Shown piece after piece: positions 1 to 12,800 of a stretch of 64,000 nucleotides of DNA (positions within the stretch are counted from its first letter, which is position 1; the number at the start of each line of letters is the position of its first letter). The DNA lies in assembly GCA_026936335.1 (NCBI GenBank), contig JAPMXV010000061.1, positions 248,001 to 312,000 of the forward strand, read 5' to 3'. This DNA is from Mantamonas sphyraenae (taxonomy: Eukaryota > CRuMs > Mantamonadidae). Position numbers and translations under genes: made by a program. The notes beneath the pieces are model-generated. The model made no database searches. It had not been told where the DNA came from and saw nothing but the letters and a program-made list of their open reading frames with translations.

Positions 1-2983
1 ATCAAGCCGAGCAATCAGAACGGCGCAAACGTGGCATACAGCATCACGCTGTGGGTGAACCCCATGCAAATGCACATGCGCCACAAGCTGTCGTCGTCGT
101 CGCGAATTGTATTTGCACGTGTGGACGAGAAACACTTCCGCGCCAAGTTTCTCGTTTCGTCCGTTCACACAAGCTCCGAGATGCGCAGGCTGTGCTTCTT
201 TGTGGACGTCGTCGACCCCAACGGCGACAAACTGAAGGAAATGGTAAAGGCCGAGGTGCCTGTGGACAAGTGGTCGCACATCGCCCTGGTGGTGTCGGGC
301 AACGACGTGGCCATGTACGTGGACGGTTCTTTGGAAACCACGGGCCAGGTGTCCTCTGGCAGCGTGGCCCACCCCACGGCACATGACAGCATGTATCTGG
401 GCGCGCTGCCGTCGAGCCATAGCGATGTGTTGGCTGAGTACAACATGCAGGAGTCCTTCCGTGGCTTTGTGGCCGACATGCGCTATCACACGCGAGCTTT
501 GGACGCACAGCTCATCCGCTCGCTCATGGAAACGTCGCCAGAAACACAGACTGCCAACGACACGTGCCACCAGCTCCTGTCACTGCTGGTCTCGATCAGC
601 AGGTCGCCCACAGTGATGGATCTGCTGGCAACACCGGCCAACGTCCGCCTGCTGCTGGATGAGCTGGAAAACGGCAACGCCAAGCGTGCAGTACGAGGCA
701 TTGAACCTACTGCGTCAGATCCTGCTCACATGAAGCCGCAGGAGGACGTGCAGGGCGTGGGCAACATGGCCGACTTGCTGCTGGACATGATTGCCGAGCG
801 CAGCGTGGGGCTTGCCTCCAACCCGTTTGTGGACGACCACATGCATGCGCAGGCCAAGAGTGTTTTGGGCCTGCGTGCGCATCTGGTCAGCGTTGCCCAG
901 GATCTGCTCGGGAACGAGCGATGGATGCCTGTCATGCTGGAGAGTCTGCGCCAGCGCCTGGGCCTGGCCACAGACGTTGTGAGCCTTCTCAATGCACGCC
1001 GAGCCGAGAGCGAGGCTGAAGCCGAGGCCAGCGCCCTGAAAATGTCGGCTGGTTTGCTGAAAGCAGAGCGGCCGATGGAGGCTGGCGACGTGCGACGCAT
1101 CGGAGCTGTGCTTGCCGCATTGAGCGTCATGGGCGGTCAGGAGGAGGTGCTGCGCATGGGTGCCAAGGTGCGACAAAACGAACGTGTGGGAGTGGTGGAG
1201 GAGTACTCACCGCTTGGCCTTGTTGCAGGGGTACACTGGGCGGGCGATGCACGCACCCTGCACTACGAGCAGCTGCAGGTGTTGCAAGTGGTACAGCCGC
1301 AGCTCGATGACGTTTGTGTGTCTGTGTTTGAGCAGGTGAAGGACACGTTGCAACCGCTGTTGACCAGCGTTCTCTCCAGCGAGTTTCAGACCTCGCAGGT
1401 TGACAAAAAGTACGCCCTGCAGCTGAGCAGTAGCAGAAGCCGAGGCGGAAACACAGCATTCAGCATGCTTAGCTCCTTGAAACGAGACGCAGAGGCTGCT
1501 GCTGCCTTGACCGCAGCCAACAATGGAGAGAGTGGCGCCAAACAGGGCGACGACAAGCAGGAAAGCAGCAGCAGCAGCAAGGCGGTGCAGGTCGTGTGCG
1601 AGTCGACACTCCTCCGCGAGATCCAGCTGTGTGTACTGCGTGCTCTGGAGCGGTGGGTGGAGCAAGAGTCGGTGGTCAGTTGGCTGGTGGACACCGGCCT
1701 GTTTGGCCAAGTCTGCAGCCTGGGTCTGCATCCGACGTCGAGCGACAGCAGCGACGCATCGGAATTCCACACCCTGCGAGTGCAACGCACGTGCGGCAGT
1801 ACCTGCCAAGCAGTTCTCCTGAGCAGAGTGCAGCACCAGCTGCGCGAGCGCAAGTATGGCGAGGCGATCGGAACGCAGCTTTCGGTGTCAAGGAGCACAG
1901 AGGCAGAGGAAGACACCGTCGATGCCCAGCAACTTGCAGCTCAGGACGACATGGTCCAAGAATTGGTCTCGCTTACGGGATTCGAGCCGTCGTGGGCACG
2001 CAAGGCTCTCGAACAATGCAACTGGAGCCTGACAACAGCCGTGAACTGGGCTTTTGACAACCAGGACACCCTGGCTCAGATGATGCTTGGAGACGAGTCT
2101 CCGTCATCGTCTCCGGTTGCCAGTGAGTTTGTGAGTGCCGGAAGCACGGGTGGCATGTCGCTTGGGCTTGCAGTGGTGCCCAACTCTGGAAACGCTGGCG
2201 GAGGCTTTCCGCCGCCGCCTCCTGTTGCTGGAACCTCCCAACAGGCGGGAGGCCACCAACATGGGCACCACCACCACCATCATCACCACGGCCACCATCA
2301 TGGACACCACCACGGACACAACCACGGCCTGGAAGACATGGTGCAGGTGGGTCCCGTCGTCGACCAGGAGCTGCAGGCGCAACAAGCACAGATGGAAGCC
2401 CAAGAGGCAGTGTTGGAGGCTAGTCTGCAAGGCATGCTTGGTGGATCGGCGGTACACGACGCGCTGGAGGATATGGACGCCGAACCGGAAGGGGACGACC
2501 ATGAACAGATGGAGAGCATGCTGACAGAGGGAGGCTCCGAAGCACTGGCCAGCGCTTCCGCCATGGAGCTTGCCATGGAGACCGGTTTTCCCGCAGCCAT
2601 GTGTCAGGCTGCGCTGATGGCGACTGGAGGCGATCGCCATAGCGCCTTCCTGTACCTATCGGAACACTTTGAGGAGATGGCAGACGAGATGGAGTTTGAC
2701 GTGAGTGAGGAGGAACAGCCTGCGGACTTGTCAGAGCTGCTCGTGGCCATGGCCGAAGAGATGGGCCACGAGGTGACCGAGGAGCAGTTGGGAGCCATGC
2801 ACGGCGCCATCTCAAGTATGGGCTCGTGGGAAGACGGCGACTTTGAAGAGGACCTGTACGACGACGAACGCATCGTGTTGCGCATGCCTGAGTCCGCAAG
2901 CAACTCGGTGGGTTCGCGCATCAACAGCCTGGAGCGCATGTTGAGCCGCTCGCGTGGAAGCTTGGATGATACAAGCGAAGAGG

Positions 2984-3020
<37 letters not shown>

Positions 3021-6000
3021 AGAAGCCAAGCGCAGTGTTTTGGCAACCGGGTTCTTTGCGGGATCGGCAGGAGCCGGCCCACGCCACCACTATGGCTTTG
3101 GTGGAGGCCTGGGTGGTTACGGCGGCGGCGGCGGCGGAGGCTATGGCTACGGATACACCCAGCGTACGAGCGACTATTACGGCGGCGGAGAGTCGCGGTT
3201 CAGTCGCAAGGGGTTCCATCACCACGAGAAACGTGGCTCGCGACGCCATGCGCCTCGACGCCTGGGCCTGAATGTGTGTTCGGAGAGCGAGCTGCGCTTG
3301 TTGTCCGACATGGAGCTTGTGGAGCGTCTGCACACACACCAAAGCGTGTGCGGAATTCTGCTGGCCAGGCTGATTTCGGTCAAGGGGTTGGCTGCGCTGT
3401 CCAAGAGCGAGGGGAACAACGTCGACATCCTGGGCCTGATTGAACCGACCCAAATGGCCGATCTCATGAAGATGAGTGTCATGCGTGGACGGCAGTACGA
3501 CGACGCAGACACGCAAAGCATCTTTGACAACCTGCTCACGGGTGTGTTTGACCTGTCCCTGAGCAGCGAGACCTCCCTTACGCGCCTGGTCACCCTCTTG
3601 GTCGGCTGGAGTGTGTCGCAGCTGCGCCAGAGTGCAACCACGGCCTATGAGGATGTCGAGTGGGGCACGCGTACCCTGCGACGCAACGACGTCCAAGTGC
3701 TCGAGGAGCCCAACGTCGAACTCGTCACGCACGTGCTCATGCTGCTGCTTAGCAAGGAGCCGTCGGCACGTGTGCTCCTCAACAAGAACGAGAACAGCAA
3801 GATGCCTCGTCTTGCCCAGATGCTGCACAATGGTCTGACTCAGGCGCTCAAAACAAAGAACGCCACCCTCAAAGACAAGACCTTCCAGCTTCTGCGCCGT
3901 TTGTTGCTTGTGCTCGAGCGTGACCAAGAGGCCATGCGTGACTGCCTGGCCAACTTTCCTCTGCGCAAGCTCATGCGCCTTGCAGAGACTCGCTACGCAA
4001 AGGAGCGCATCAGTGGCGAGCGCTGCTCCACGTACCTTCAGTCCCTCCTCGAAACTGTGCTCTCTGTGCACAACATGGTCCAAGAGAGTGATCTGACAGT
4101 GGACGAGGATCACGCCTCGTCGTCGTCGTCGTCGTCATCGTCGTCGTCGTCGTCGTCGTCCTCATCTTCTGCATCCTCATCCACATCCGGCGAGAACGAA
4201 AGCGAAACATCGTCGTCGTCATCGTCGTCATCCTCAGCGTCGTCGTCAGACAAGGGCAAGCAAAAGGTGAACCGAGTGAAGGAGCAAGAAAAGGGCAAGG
4301 AGCTCATGTACAGCAGCCACAAAATCAGTCCGAACCTTCAGCTGTCGCTGAACAGCCTGCAGGCTGTGTGTTCTGCCACGACGTGGAGCATGGCCATGGG
4401 CAACCTGGAGTTTTCCAGTGGTGTTCACTACTGGGAGGTGCGCATCAACCAAACTGCATGGGGATCGTCTGCGGTGGGCTTTGTGGCGCCGAAGCTGTTT
4501 GACTCGGGCACGCTGTGTGGCATGTCCTTTGTCAACTTCCGTTGCCTGAGCTTCAACGGACGCGAAAAGTACTATGGCGAGCATTTCCAGCAGGGGGATG
4601 TGGTGGGAGTGCTGCTGAACCTGGACGAAGGCACGGCGGCGTTCTTCCGCAACGGCAAGAACCTGGGACCTGCGTTTACCAAGCTCAGCGGCACCTTTGT
4701 GCCCATGGTGGGCATGAACCAGGCGGGCAACAGCACCTCCTTCCTGAAGCCGCACCTGGACCTGCCGGGCGTGTCCAGCAAGGAGCGCCTGCAAGAACTT
4801 GGTGTGGTGATGCACACGCTGGCGGCGCTGTGCAACCGCACTGCGGTGGGTGTGGCCATGCTGGAGCGCAGCCATGCTGCGTTGGAAGTGTGGCGCACCG
4901 ACCGCTTGCGACGCGTGGTGACGCGTCCAGGGATGGAGGTGGAGATGGATGTGACCGAAGAGGCGTGTGCCGAGTTGGGCGACATGCGTCCTGGCGATCG
5001 CATCAGCACGACCGACGACGCAGACGCCATTGTGGCCGGCGTGTACAATGGTCAGCTGTGGGTGGAGCCCATGAACGAAGAGAACAACGGCGCATGGTAC
5101 TTTGACCGCGCAGAGATGGAGCGCAAGAAGGACGAGTTCCAGATTGTGAACCAGGCCGGACGCGCGCGCATTGTGGTGAAGCCGTGTGACGAAGAGGTGG
5201 ACATGGAAAGCATGACAGCTGCCAATGCGCCTGAGGTGTGGAGTGCGGAGATGGATGTGGCGGTGGTGCAGATGTGGAATGCGGTGGCTGAAAAGGATCG
5301 CACAAATCCGTTCAACGTCTCTCTGACGCGCTTGTTGGACGAAGCACACGAGCACGAGAAACTCAAGGATGTGGAGAGCAGTGTGCTCATCAGCCGCATG
5401 GCTGTGTTGCGCACGCTGAACGACAGGCTGTTGTCGCTGATTGCGCTGATCAACCTGGGCGACCTCGAAGAAGGCAGCAGCGGCTGGCATCTGTTTACCG
5501 TGCGTGCCCTTGTCTTCCACGAAGTCAAGCGACGCTTCTGGAACCGCATGCTGGAAATGACCACTGTGGCTGTGCAGAGCGCAGAGGACGAGTACGCAAC
5601 TCCTCCTGATCTCGTGCAAATCACCCTCAACCGCAAGGTGGCATCGCGAGCGACAACTGCGCAGGAAACCCTGTTTGGACAGGCCTTCCGCAGGCTGGAA
5701 ACCAGCTCGCCACGCAGCTTCAAGCACGCGTACGTGGGCATCCTGGACGCACGGCAGAAGCGCACCTTTACTGTCAAGTTTGAAGGCGAAGGCGTGATCG
5801 ACAACGGAGGACCCTACCGCGAGGTTTTTGCGGAGTTTTGCAGCGAGTTGCAGCAGGGCGACGTGCTGACGCTGCTCAAGCCCTGTCCGAACGCAGAGGG
5901 AGGAGTGGGTCTGAATCGCGAGAAGTATGTGCTGAATCCGAACAGCAAGACTCCAGAGGACCTGGAACACCTGCGTTTCCTCGGCCGTCTGATGGGCGTG

Positions 6001-6789
6001 GCCATGCGATGCGGTATCCTGCTCAGCATGGATCTGCCCTCGCTTGTGTGGAAGCCGCTTGTGGGCGAGGAGGTGGGCATGGCCGACCTGGCGGCGGTGG
6101 ACGCGTCGTTTGCGGGCGTGGTCAATCACATTGTGGAGGCCAGCGCAGAGATGTTTGAAGATGCCATCGACCAGGTGTTTGTGTCCACGTCGGGTGAGGA
6201 GCTGGTGCCCGGAGGCGCCGAGAAGCGCGTCACCTTTGAGAACCGAAAAGAGTACGTGGATCTGCTGGTGCATGCGCGACTGCACGAAACCGACGCACAG
6301 GTGGAAGCGCTGAAGCTGGGCCTGGGCGAGGTCGTGCCGCTGGAGCAGCTGAAGGTGTGCACGTGGAGCGAGCTCGAGCTCCTTGTCTGCGGACGAGCAG
6401 ACGTGGACGTGCAGCTTCTGCGCGAGTACACCGAGTACGAGGGCATTAGCGAGAGCGAGGAGCATGTGGACCTCTTCTGGCAGGCACTAGAGTCGTTCAA
6501 CGCCGACGAGCGCAGCCAGTTCCTGCGGTTCTGCTGGGCCCGAAGCAGGCTGCCCATGACCGGCGCAGACTTTAACATGAACTTCAAGCTACAGGCGCCG
6601 CCCGTGCAGGCGCAGGACAAGCCGGACGATTACCTGCCCACCGCACACACCTGTTTCTTCAGTCTGGCCCTTCCAAAGTATTCCTCGTTGGAGATCATGC
6701 AAGACAAGCTGCGGTACGCAATGAGCAACTGCGAGGAGATGGACGCGGACTTGCGTTTGGGTGAGGGAGACATGCGTGGATGGGGATGA
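1..6789 (+). CDS. HECT-type E3 ubiquitin ligase, LamG-UBA-UBA-SPRY-HECT (5' partial)
   Basis: The frame is open from base 1, so the start lies outside the window; about 2,262 codons are visible. A HECT ligase takes ubiquitin from an E2 onto its own cysteine and passes it to a substrate. Domains in order by base position: a concanavalin/LamG-like fold (1-510), a UBA domain (about 1938-2070), a His-rich linker (2258-2330), a second UBA (about 2550-2690), poly-Gln (2986-3021), a Gly/Tyr-rich stretch (3070-3190), poly-Ser (4108-4250), a SPRY domain (about 4310-4750) and the HECT domain (about 5690-6780). The catalytic Cys is codon 6652-6654 in an HTCF motif followed by LALPKYSS. NGGPYREVF and LRFLGRLMGV are typical HECT motifs. 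No intron is needed in the visible part. It ends tail to tail with the HECT gene on the other strand, 93 bp away, and shares its domain types. The family is certain; the exact orthologue is not. Confidence 0.93.
2986..3021 (+). repeat. CAG trinucleotide tract (poly-Gln)
   Basis: A run of CAG codons, broken once by CAA, encodes poly-Gln in the linker between the second UBA and the SPRY domain of the first HECT ligase. Expected to be length-variable. Confidence 0.9.
4108..4250 (+). repeat. TCG/TCA trinucleotide tract (poly-Ser)
   Basis: Two blocks of TCG, TCA and TCC codons encode poly-Ser immediately before the SPRY domain of the first HECT ligase. The reverse strand reads as ACG/GAC-rich and gives spurious poly-Asp and poly-Thr frames. 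Confidence 0.9.
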
Positions 6790-6882
6790 TGGAGAGAGAA
6801 GCGGTTGTGCGTGTGTGCGTGTGTGTGTTTGGGAGGCAAAGACACGAACGGCATGAATCTGATGCTTCTTCTTTCATTAATC
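6790..6882. other. Convergent intergenic spacer with GT-rich run
   Basis: The 93 bp between the stop codons of the two HECT genes must hold both 3' ends. A GT-rich run at about 6804-6832 could act as a downstream cleavage/polyadenylation element for the left gene. No AATAAA was seen. Confidence 0.4.
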
Positions 6883-9800
6883 TCAATCGTTGTCGATGGC
6901 CGTGCAGTTCTCGATGGCATACTTCAACTTGTCGCGCAGGGTCTCGTACGAAGTGTAGCGCGGCAGGTCGACCTGGAAGGAGCAGGTATGGGCGAGGGGC
7001 AAGGGGCTGGACGAGCTGTAGCTGCTGTACATGGTGCTGACCGTCATGGTGCTCCTCATATCGCTTGCATGCGGCAGTCGCGAGCGGCCCCACACAAAGC
7101 GGAGGAAGTTCTGCCTGTCGCGAGGCGTGTACGAGCGCAGGGCCTGCCAGAACCATTGGACAATTTCGTCTTTCTCCGAATAGCCACTGTACGACGTGTG
7201 CTTCTTCAGCAGGTCGATGTCCACGTCGGCCACGCCACACACGCGGTGTTCCACATCGTGCCACGTAAACAGCTTGAGCAGTTTCACAGGCACAATGGTG
7301 GCCAGGCCGTCGCGGATGGCCTTGACTTGCGGTGCAAACTCACTCAGGCGGTAGTTTTCCACAAGCTCCAGGTATTCGAAGCGGTTATCAAACGTCACCG
7401 GGATGCTCTTGCCTCCTTCAATCAGTTCCACCTCCTCGCCGGCGCTGTTCAGCGTTGTGAAGCGTTCGTCAATCACCGAACCAAACACCTCTGCCGTCAC
7501 TCCCTCCTGGTCGATGTTGCGAATGCTGTCGTTGACCTGCACACACATCTCATCGATGGCCTCCAGGTCGCTGCGCGCCACCGGGTACTGCACGAGCATC
7601 TTCCAAAACATGGCCGCAAGGTTAAACTCGAGCGTGTGGTTTTGGCGCAGACCCACACCCATCAGCTTGCCAATGAAGTTGTACATCTGCATGTGCAGCG
7701 CACTCTTCAGCGTCGGGTTGGGAATGAACTTGTCGCGGTTTGCGCCGTGCTCCTGCTTGTGGTTTGGCACGGGGATGAGAAGATGCATGTGTTTCATGTG
7801 CAGCTCCAGCACCATCTGCGTGAATGTTTCGCGGAACGGCCCTCCTGCGTCGATGGACGACTCGTTCTGAAAGTCCACGTGCCACACTTGTGTGCCCTGC
7901 GGCATGCGCAGCTTGCGTGCAGGCTGGTGGTTCAGGTTCTTGAAGATCTGCCCAAACACACTGGAGCGCAACACCTCGTCGCTGGGTTCGCTGTCCAGCA
8001 GCTTGGCTGCCTGGTGTCGATTGATGGTGAAGCTGCAGTAGTCTGTGGATCCCTGCGTACGGCGAAGGCCGTCGCGCCAAAGCTCCATCTTGGGCTCAGG
8101 GAAGACCAGGCCTCGCGCAAGGCTGACCCCGTGTGCCATGGTGTTGCGTCGCTCCATGGCCCCGAGGTCGATCAGCGGCAGGAATGCCTCCATCTTTTGG
8201 TTGAACTTTTGCAGGAGCAGCACGCGACGCTGGAGCTTGGAGCGCTCGAGTTGGTCGTCGCGGATGGCTCGGTACGGTTTGAGTTCCTCCTCGGTGGGCT
8301 CAAACTGATGCCACTCGATCTTGAGCGGCTCCTCGCCGCGCTTTTCGCAGTACTGCACCAGACACTCCACCAACTGCTCATCCATGAGCGTGGTGAAGGC
8401 ACGGCACTCTTCGCCAAACTGATCCAGCTGCTCCTTCATCTCGCCCTGTGCCAGGCGCGCCACACCCTGCGGCGTGTACTCCTCCACAGACACGCTCATC
8501 TCAAATCCCCATTGGGTCTGCTTGCCCGACGACTCGCGGTCACGCTGCTTGGAGCCAGCGCTGCGGAACGTCACGCTGTCGGCCGCGCTGTACAGCGAGA
8601 CGCCTGCGTACAGCTCCTTGCCATCAAACTCGCCACTGTACGCCACGCCATACATGGTTTCGTTGATGCCAAACGACAGCTGATTCTTGGAGCGATCAAG
8701 GACGATCTTGACCGTGTCGCCTTGGCGGTAACGTGTGCCGTACCCGCTGTTGCTGCCGTTGTGGTAGGTGCTTGACGAAGCGCCGTAGAACGACCATCCG
8801 CCGGCGGTGCTGTCTTGGCCGATGTACTTGGACAGGACCTGGGTGCCCTCGCACACGCCAATCATGATGTACGTGTTGCTGGTGGCCTGATTGATGTCGA
8901 CTTCCCACTCGACGACGCCAGCCATTGGCAGTGCGTGCTTGCTCAGCACGGTGCGCCACACACAGTCGTTGCTGGTGTTGGCCGTCACCGTCATGTCGTT
9001 GTTGGTCAAGTCCATGTACTGGTACATGCGCGACTTGTCCAGCACAATCATGGGGGCGGCTGGGAAGGTCACGTAGAAGCGGCCACGCGGGATGTGCAGC
9101 ACCGTGTCTTCCTTGGATGCCTCTGTGGCCGAGTAGAACGCAAGCAGATCGGAGCCGTCTTCGTCGCCCGTAATCATCAGGCAGTCGCCTTCGCCAAACT
9201 CGGTGCGCTTGTCCAGGGTCACGCGCAGCTTGGTGGCCTCGGGCACGTCCACCAACGTGGTGGTTTGCTTGCGTGGGTACGGGTGCGCACTGCTCAGCGT
9301 CTCCTTGACATGTTTGCTGTCCGAGCCGTCGATGTAGAGCAGGCACGACGCAAGGAATGCCAGCGGGAGGCGTCCCTGCGTGTTGAGAGCCTGCAGCACT
9401 TGGGCTGTGGTGACCACATCGGTGAACCACACATTCTCAGGCTTGGCAAGCAGAGCACGTGAACGCGCATCCAGGGTCTTTGTAGCTGCCTCGTCGGCTG
9501 TGGGCTGCATGGCCACCATGAGTTCGACCAGCACCTGCAAGGCTGTGGCCGGCAGCTCCTTGGCAGACTCCTTGTACGCGTTGTACATGCGGAACATTTG
9601 CTTGCGCAGGCGGAAGATGCCGTCGAACGACAGCTGCATGTTGCGTGCCTTTTGCAGCACCATGGCCAACAGGCGCATCACGTACATGGCTTCTGGTCCG
9701 CTGCCTCCCGTGTCACTCAAGAACGGAAACAGGCAAGGCACGAGGTGAGCCAAGTCGTGCGACGCGAGCTCCACCGTGCAAGCCTTGTCAAACAGGAGCT

Positions 9801-12800
9801 CCACAATCCAGGCGCCCAGTTGTGCGTTGGGCTTGTGCACGGCGTCGCGTTCGTTGTTGATGTCCAGGGACACCTTGCGCACCACCTCGTCGTCTTCGGA
9901 AACGCTCGCGTAGCCAGCCACTTCGGCTTGCAGCTGGAACGCGTGGCGGCTGCGTACAAACTGGCTCATGGCGTCGACCATCAACACGTGTGCGAGCTCC
10001 TTCGCCGCTCCCTGTTCCTGCTCGCTCGACTCGGCCTCGGGCGACAGAATGTGCAGCATCTGGTCGCGCAGCACCTGCAGAGTGCTGCGGTGCTTCAGCA
10101 GAGCACGTGCATTGGCCGCGTTCGCACCCTGGGCTTGCAGGTCGGTATGTGCGCCTGCCGTCAGCTTCAGTACCTGTGAAAGCACCGCGGCTCCGCCCAG
10201 GTCGTCCAAGCGCATCGGTTGTACCTTGACGGGCCAATGCTTGAGCACAGACACGTACATGTTGCGTGCATACAGCCTGCTCAGCGCTTGGCGCGTGAAA
10301 AGGAACTGCGAATTGACGAGAGTCACGCGCGCGCCTGCGTCGCTGCCTGTCTGGAAACGTGCGGCAATCGAATCCTTTGTCACCTTGACGTCTGCGTCCT
10401 TGGCCTTTGTGTCCGCATCGCTGTCGTCCACAGAGTCCTTCACATCGAACGCAGGGTTCGTGCCACCCGCAATCGACAGCACGTCCTCTTCGTTGTCGTC
10501 ATCACCATCGTCGTTGCCACCCTCAGCCTCAGCCGCCTCTGCGGTTCCGGAGGAAGAAGAGGAAGAGGAGGATGACGAGGAAGAAGAAGCCGCAGCTTCG
10601 CTTGCATCCACCTTGGCTTTGCCTTTGTCGTTGGTCTCGTCGGCGGAGCCGATGCTGTCGGATTGGCTGGCCGCAACAACTTGGGCCAACTGCGCATCGG
10701 TGAGGTCGCCTTGGTCGTGGCTGGAGTCTGCCTCGTGCTGAGTGATCCACTCGAGGGCTGCGCGGATATCCAGGTTTCCGGATGTATCTGTGCTCAGCTG
10801 CAGTCCCTGTGTGCTGAGGGCACGGTCGAAGCCGAGCTCCACCAGCTCGTCCACACGGTGTTGCATCTCAAGCTCGGCGTCACCGTAGGTGGCGGCTGCG
10901 CTCGTGCCTCCGCCGGGGCCACGGTAGTTGCGGAAGACGACAATGTCGTTGTACGTGTACAGCGACACACCGATGTGCACGCTTTTGCCCTTAAGGTCGT
11001 AAAAAGCGGTGCCCTGGTCAACACCATTGATGGCAAACGCCAGCGTGCCCTCGTCCAGGTCCAGGGTCACCAGCACGACGTCGCCCGTGTGCAGGTATTC
11101 GCCATACGACGTCGAACTGCCGTTGTGATACGTGTAGTGGTTGGCATAGAAGCTCCAGCCGGGGTAGGTGCTGCTTTGGCCAATGTAGCTGCGTGTGTCG
11201 TGGTTGTCTTCACACACGCCAATCATGATGTTGCACGACTGGCACGCCTCCATGTACACCTCCCACGAGTGGCGGCCGCTGGAAAAGGCGCGGTCTGTGT
11301 AAACCGTGTTCCACACACTGCTGTCGGTGCTGACGACACGGGTGCCCTGTTCCGACAGGGTCAGGCCGGAGCCCTTGCGCGAGCTCTCGGAGCTCATCTT
11401 GAGACGGCGCGACGCGCCTGCACGTTCGCCCTCCCACTTCATGTCTGTGCGCGTGTAGTGCTTCCACAGCGAATTGGCGTGTGCCTCTGCGTCTTCGCCC
11501 ACATACATCGTCTGGCCGTGGTACTCTTGGATGGAGTAGTCGTACACGAGGTCGCCCATGCCTTCGTTGAACCTCCAGCACGCCAGCAGGTTGGCCTCTG
11601 TGCCCTGGATTGGGGCACGTGCGCGAGCACGCACCTCGTCCACATCAAAGCTCGTGCTCCACACGCGCACCTCATCCACCACTCCCACGAAACAGTCTTG
11701 CGCCGTGTACTTCTTCACACGCTTCTTCTTGCGTGCCTGCTTCTCGGCGACCTTTTTCTTGGGCCTGCTCGCAAGCAGCGTTTCGCGCTCGGCCTCGACG
11801 CCGCCGCTGAACAGCCAGTTGATGCGCTGTTCCATTTCTGCCTCTGAGTTGCCGGTGAACTTGAGCATGGCCAGACCCACCTGTTCCGAGTCAAAGCCCA
11901 TGGCCAACAGCTGCTGTGCACTCGGGTCGTCCTTGTCAAACAGTTGCTCCTCCTCTGCCTCTGCCTGCTTGCGCCGCTCCTCCTCCTCGCGCAGCTGCGC
12001 GAGTTCCTCCTCACTCAGCTCTTCCTTCTTGGGCAGCAGGCGTCCACCCACCATCCATGCGTCGTTGTCCAGGTCTGCGTTGTAGCGGCGGCCCGTCTCC
12101 TGCGCAACCACCTTGCCGTTGTGCAGCAGGAACCACTGGTCGCTGTTGAAACACAGGCACAGGTACGTCCACGCGCCCACGTCACTGCTAGGAACATCGT
12201 GCGAAAGCAGGCACATCTTGACTCCGTCGGTGTCGTGGCGCACGCTGCCTCCCTGGTACTGACCGCCCTCGATGCGCAAAAACACCTCGTTGTCCTCGCC
12301 GTTGCCGTGGCTGATGATGTACTGAGTGCTGCCTTCTGCAGGTGCGCTCTCCAGCTTGATCCACGCCTCGATCGCCACGCGTCCGCTGAAGCGCAGCAGG
12401 CGAGGCGACTCCATGTCCACAGCCAGGTTGCCGTCAAAGCGCATGCCCAGTCCTCCGCGGTATCTGCGCAGCTGGAACTTAAGCCTCTTGGAGTCTGCCT
12501 CTGTGCTCGCCGTGCCCTGGATCCATTCGCCGTCCTCGTTGAGGGAGCCCGTGTACGTTGTGGGCAACACCCAGTCCTTGTTCTTGCCGTCTGCCAACTT
12601 TTCTTCCACAAAGCGCAAGTTGCGCTCGTTGTCAATGGTGCCGCGGACCACAGTGGTCACCCTGTATGTGGGCCACTGGAGCACACCCGTAAACACCTCG
12701 TCGCGCACGTTCTCAACCACCAGCATCATGGGCATCTGCACGCCGCGTGATTCAAACTGTCCGCGGAAGTGCATGCCCTGGCGCAGCGGGTTGGTTGTGC

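Noticed and set aside
31-33. GTG at 31 as start of the first HECT gene
   Set aside because: The frame is open to base 1 and the LamG fold is already under way, so the gene is cut by the window edge.
4246-6465. Long open frame of 739 codons on the minus strand
   Set aside because: It lies opposite the SPRY and HECT regions of the first ligase and reads as His/Gln/Leu-rich low-complexity protein. It is a shadow of GC-rich coding sequence.
6805-8775. Open frame of 656 codons on the plus strand opposite the second HECT domain
   Set aside because: The composition is that of antisense shadow, and the HECT domain on the other strand is unambiguous. The same holds for plus-strand frames at 12769-14865 and 18709-20034.
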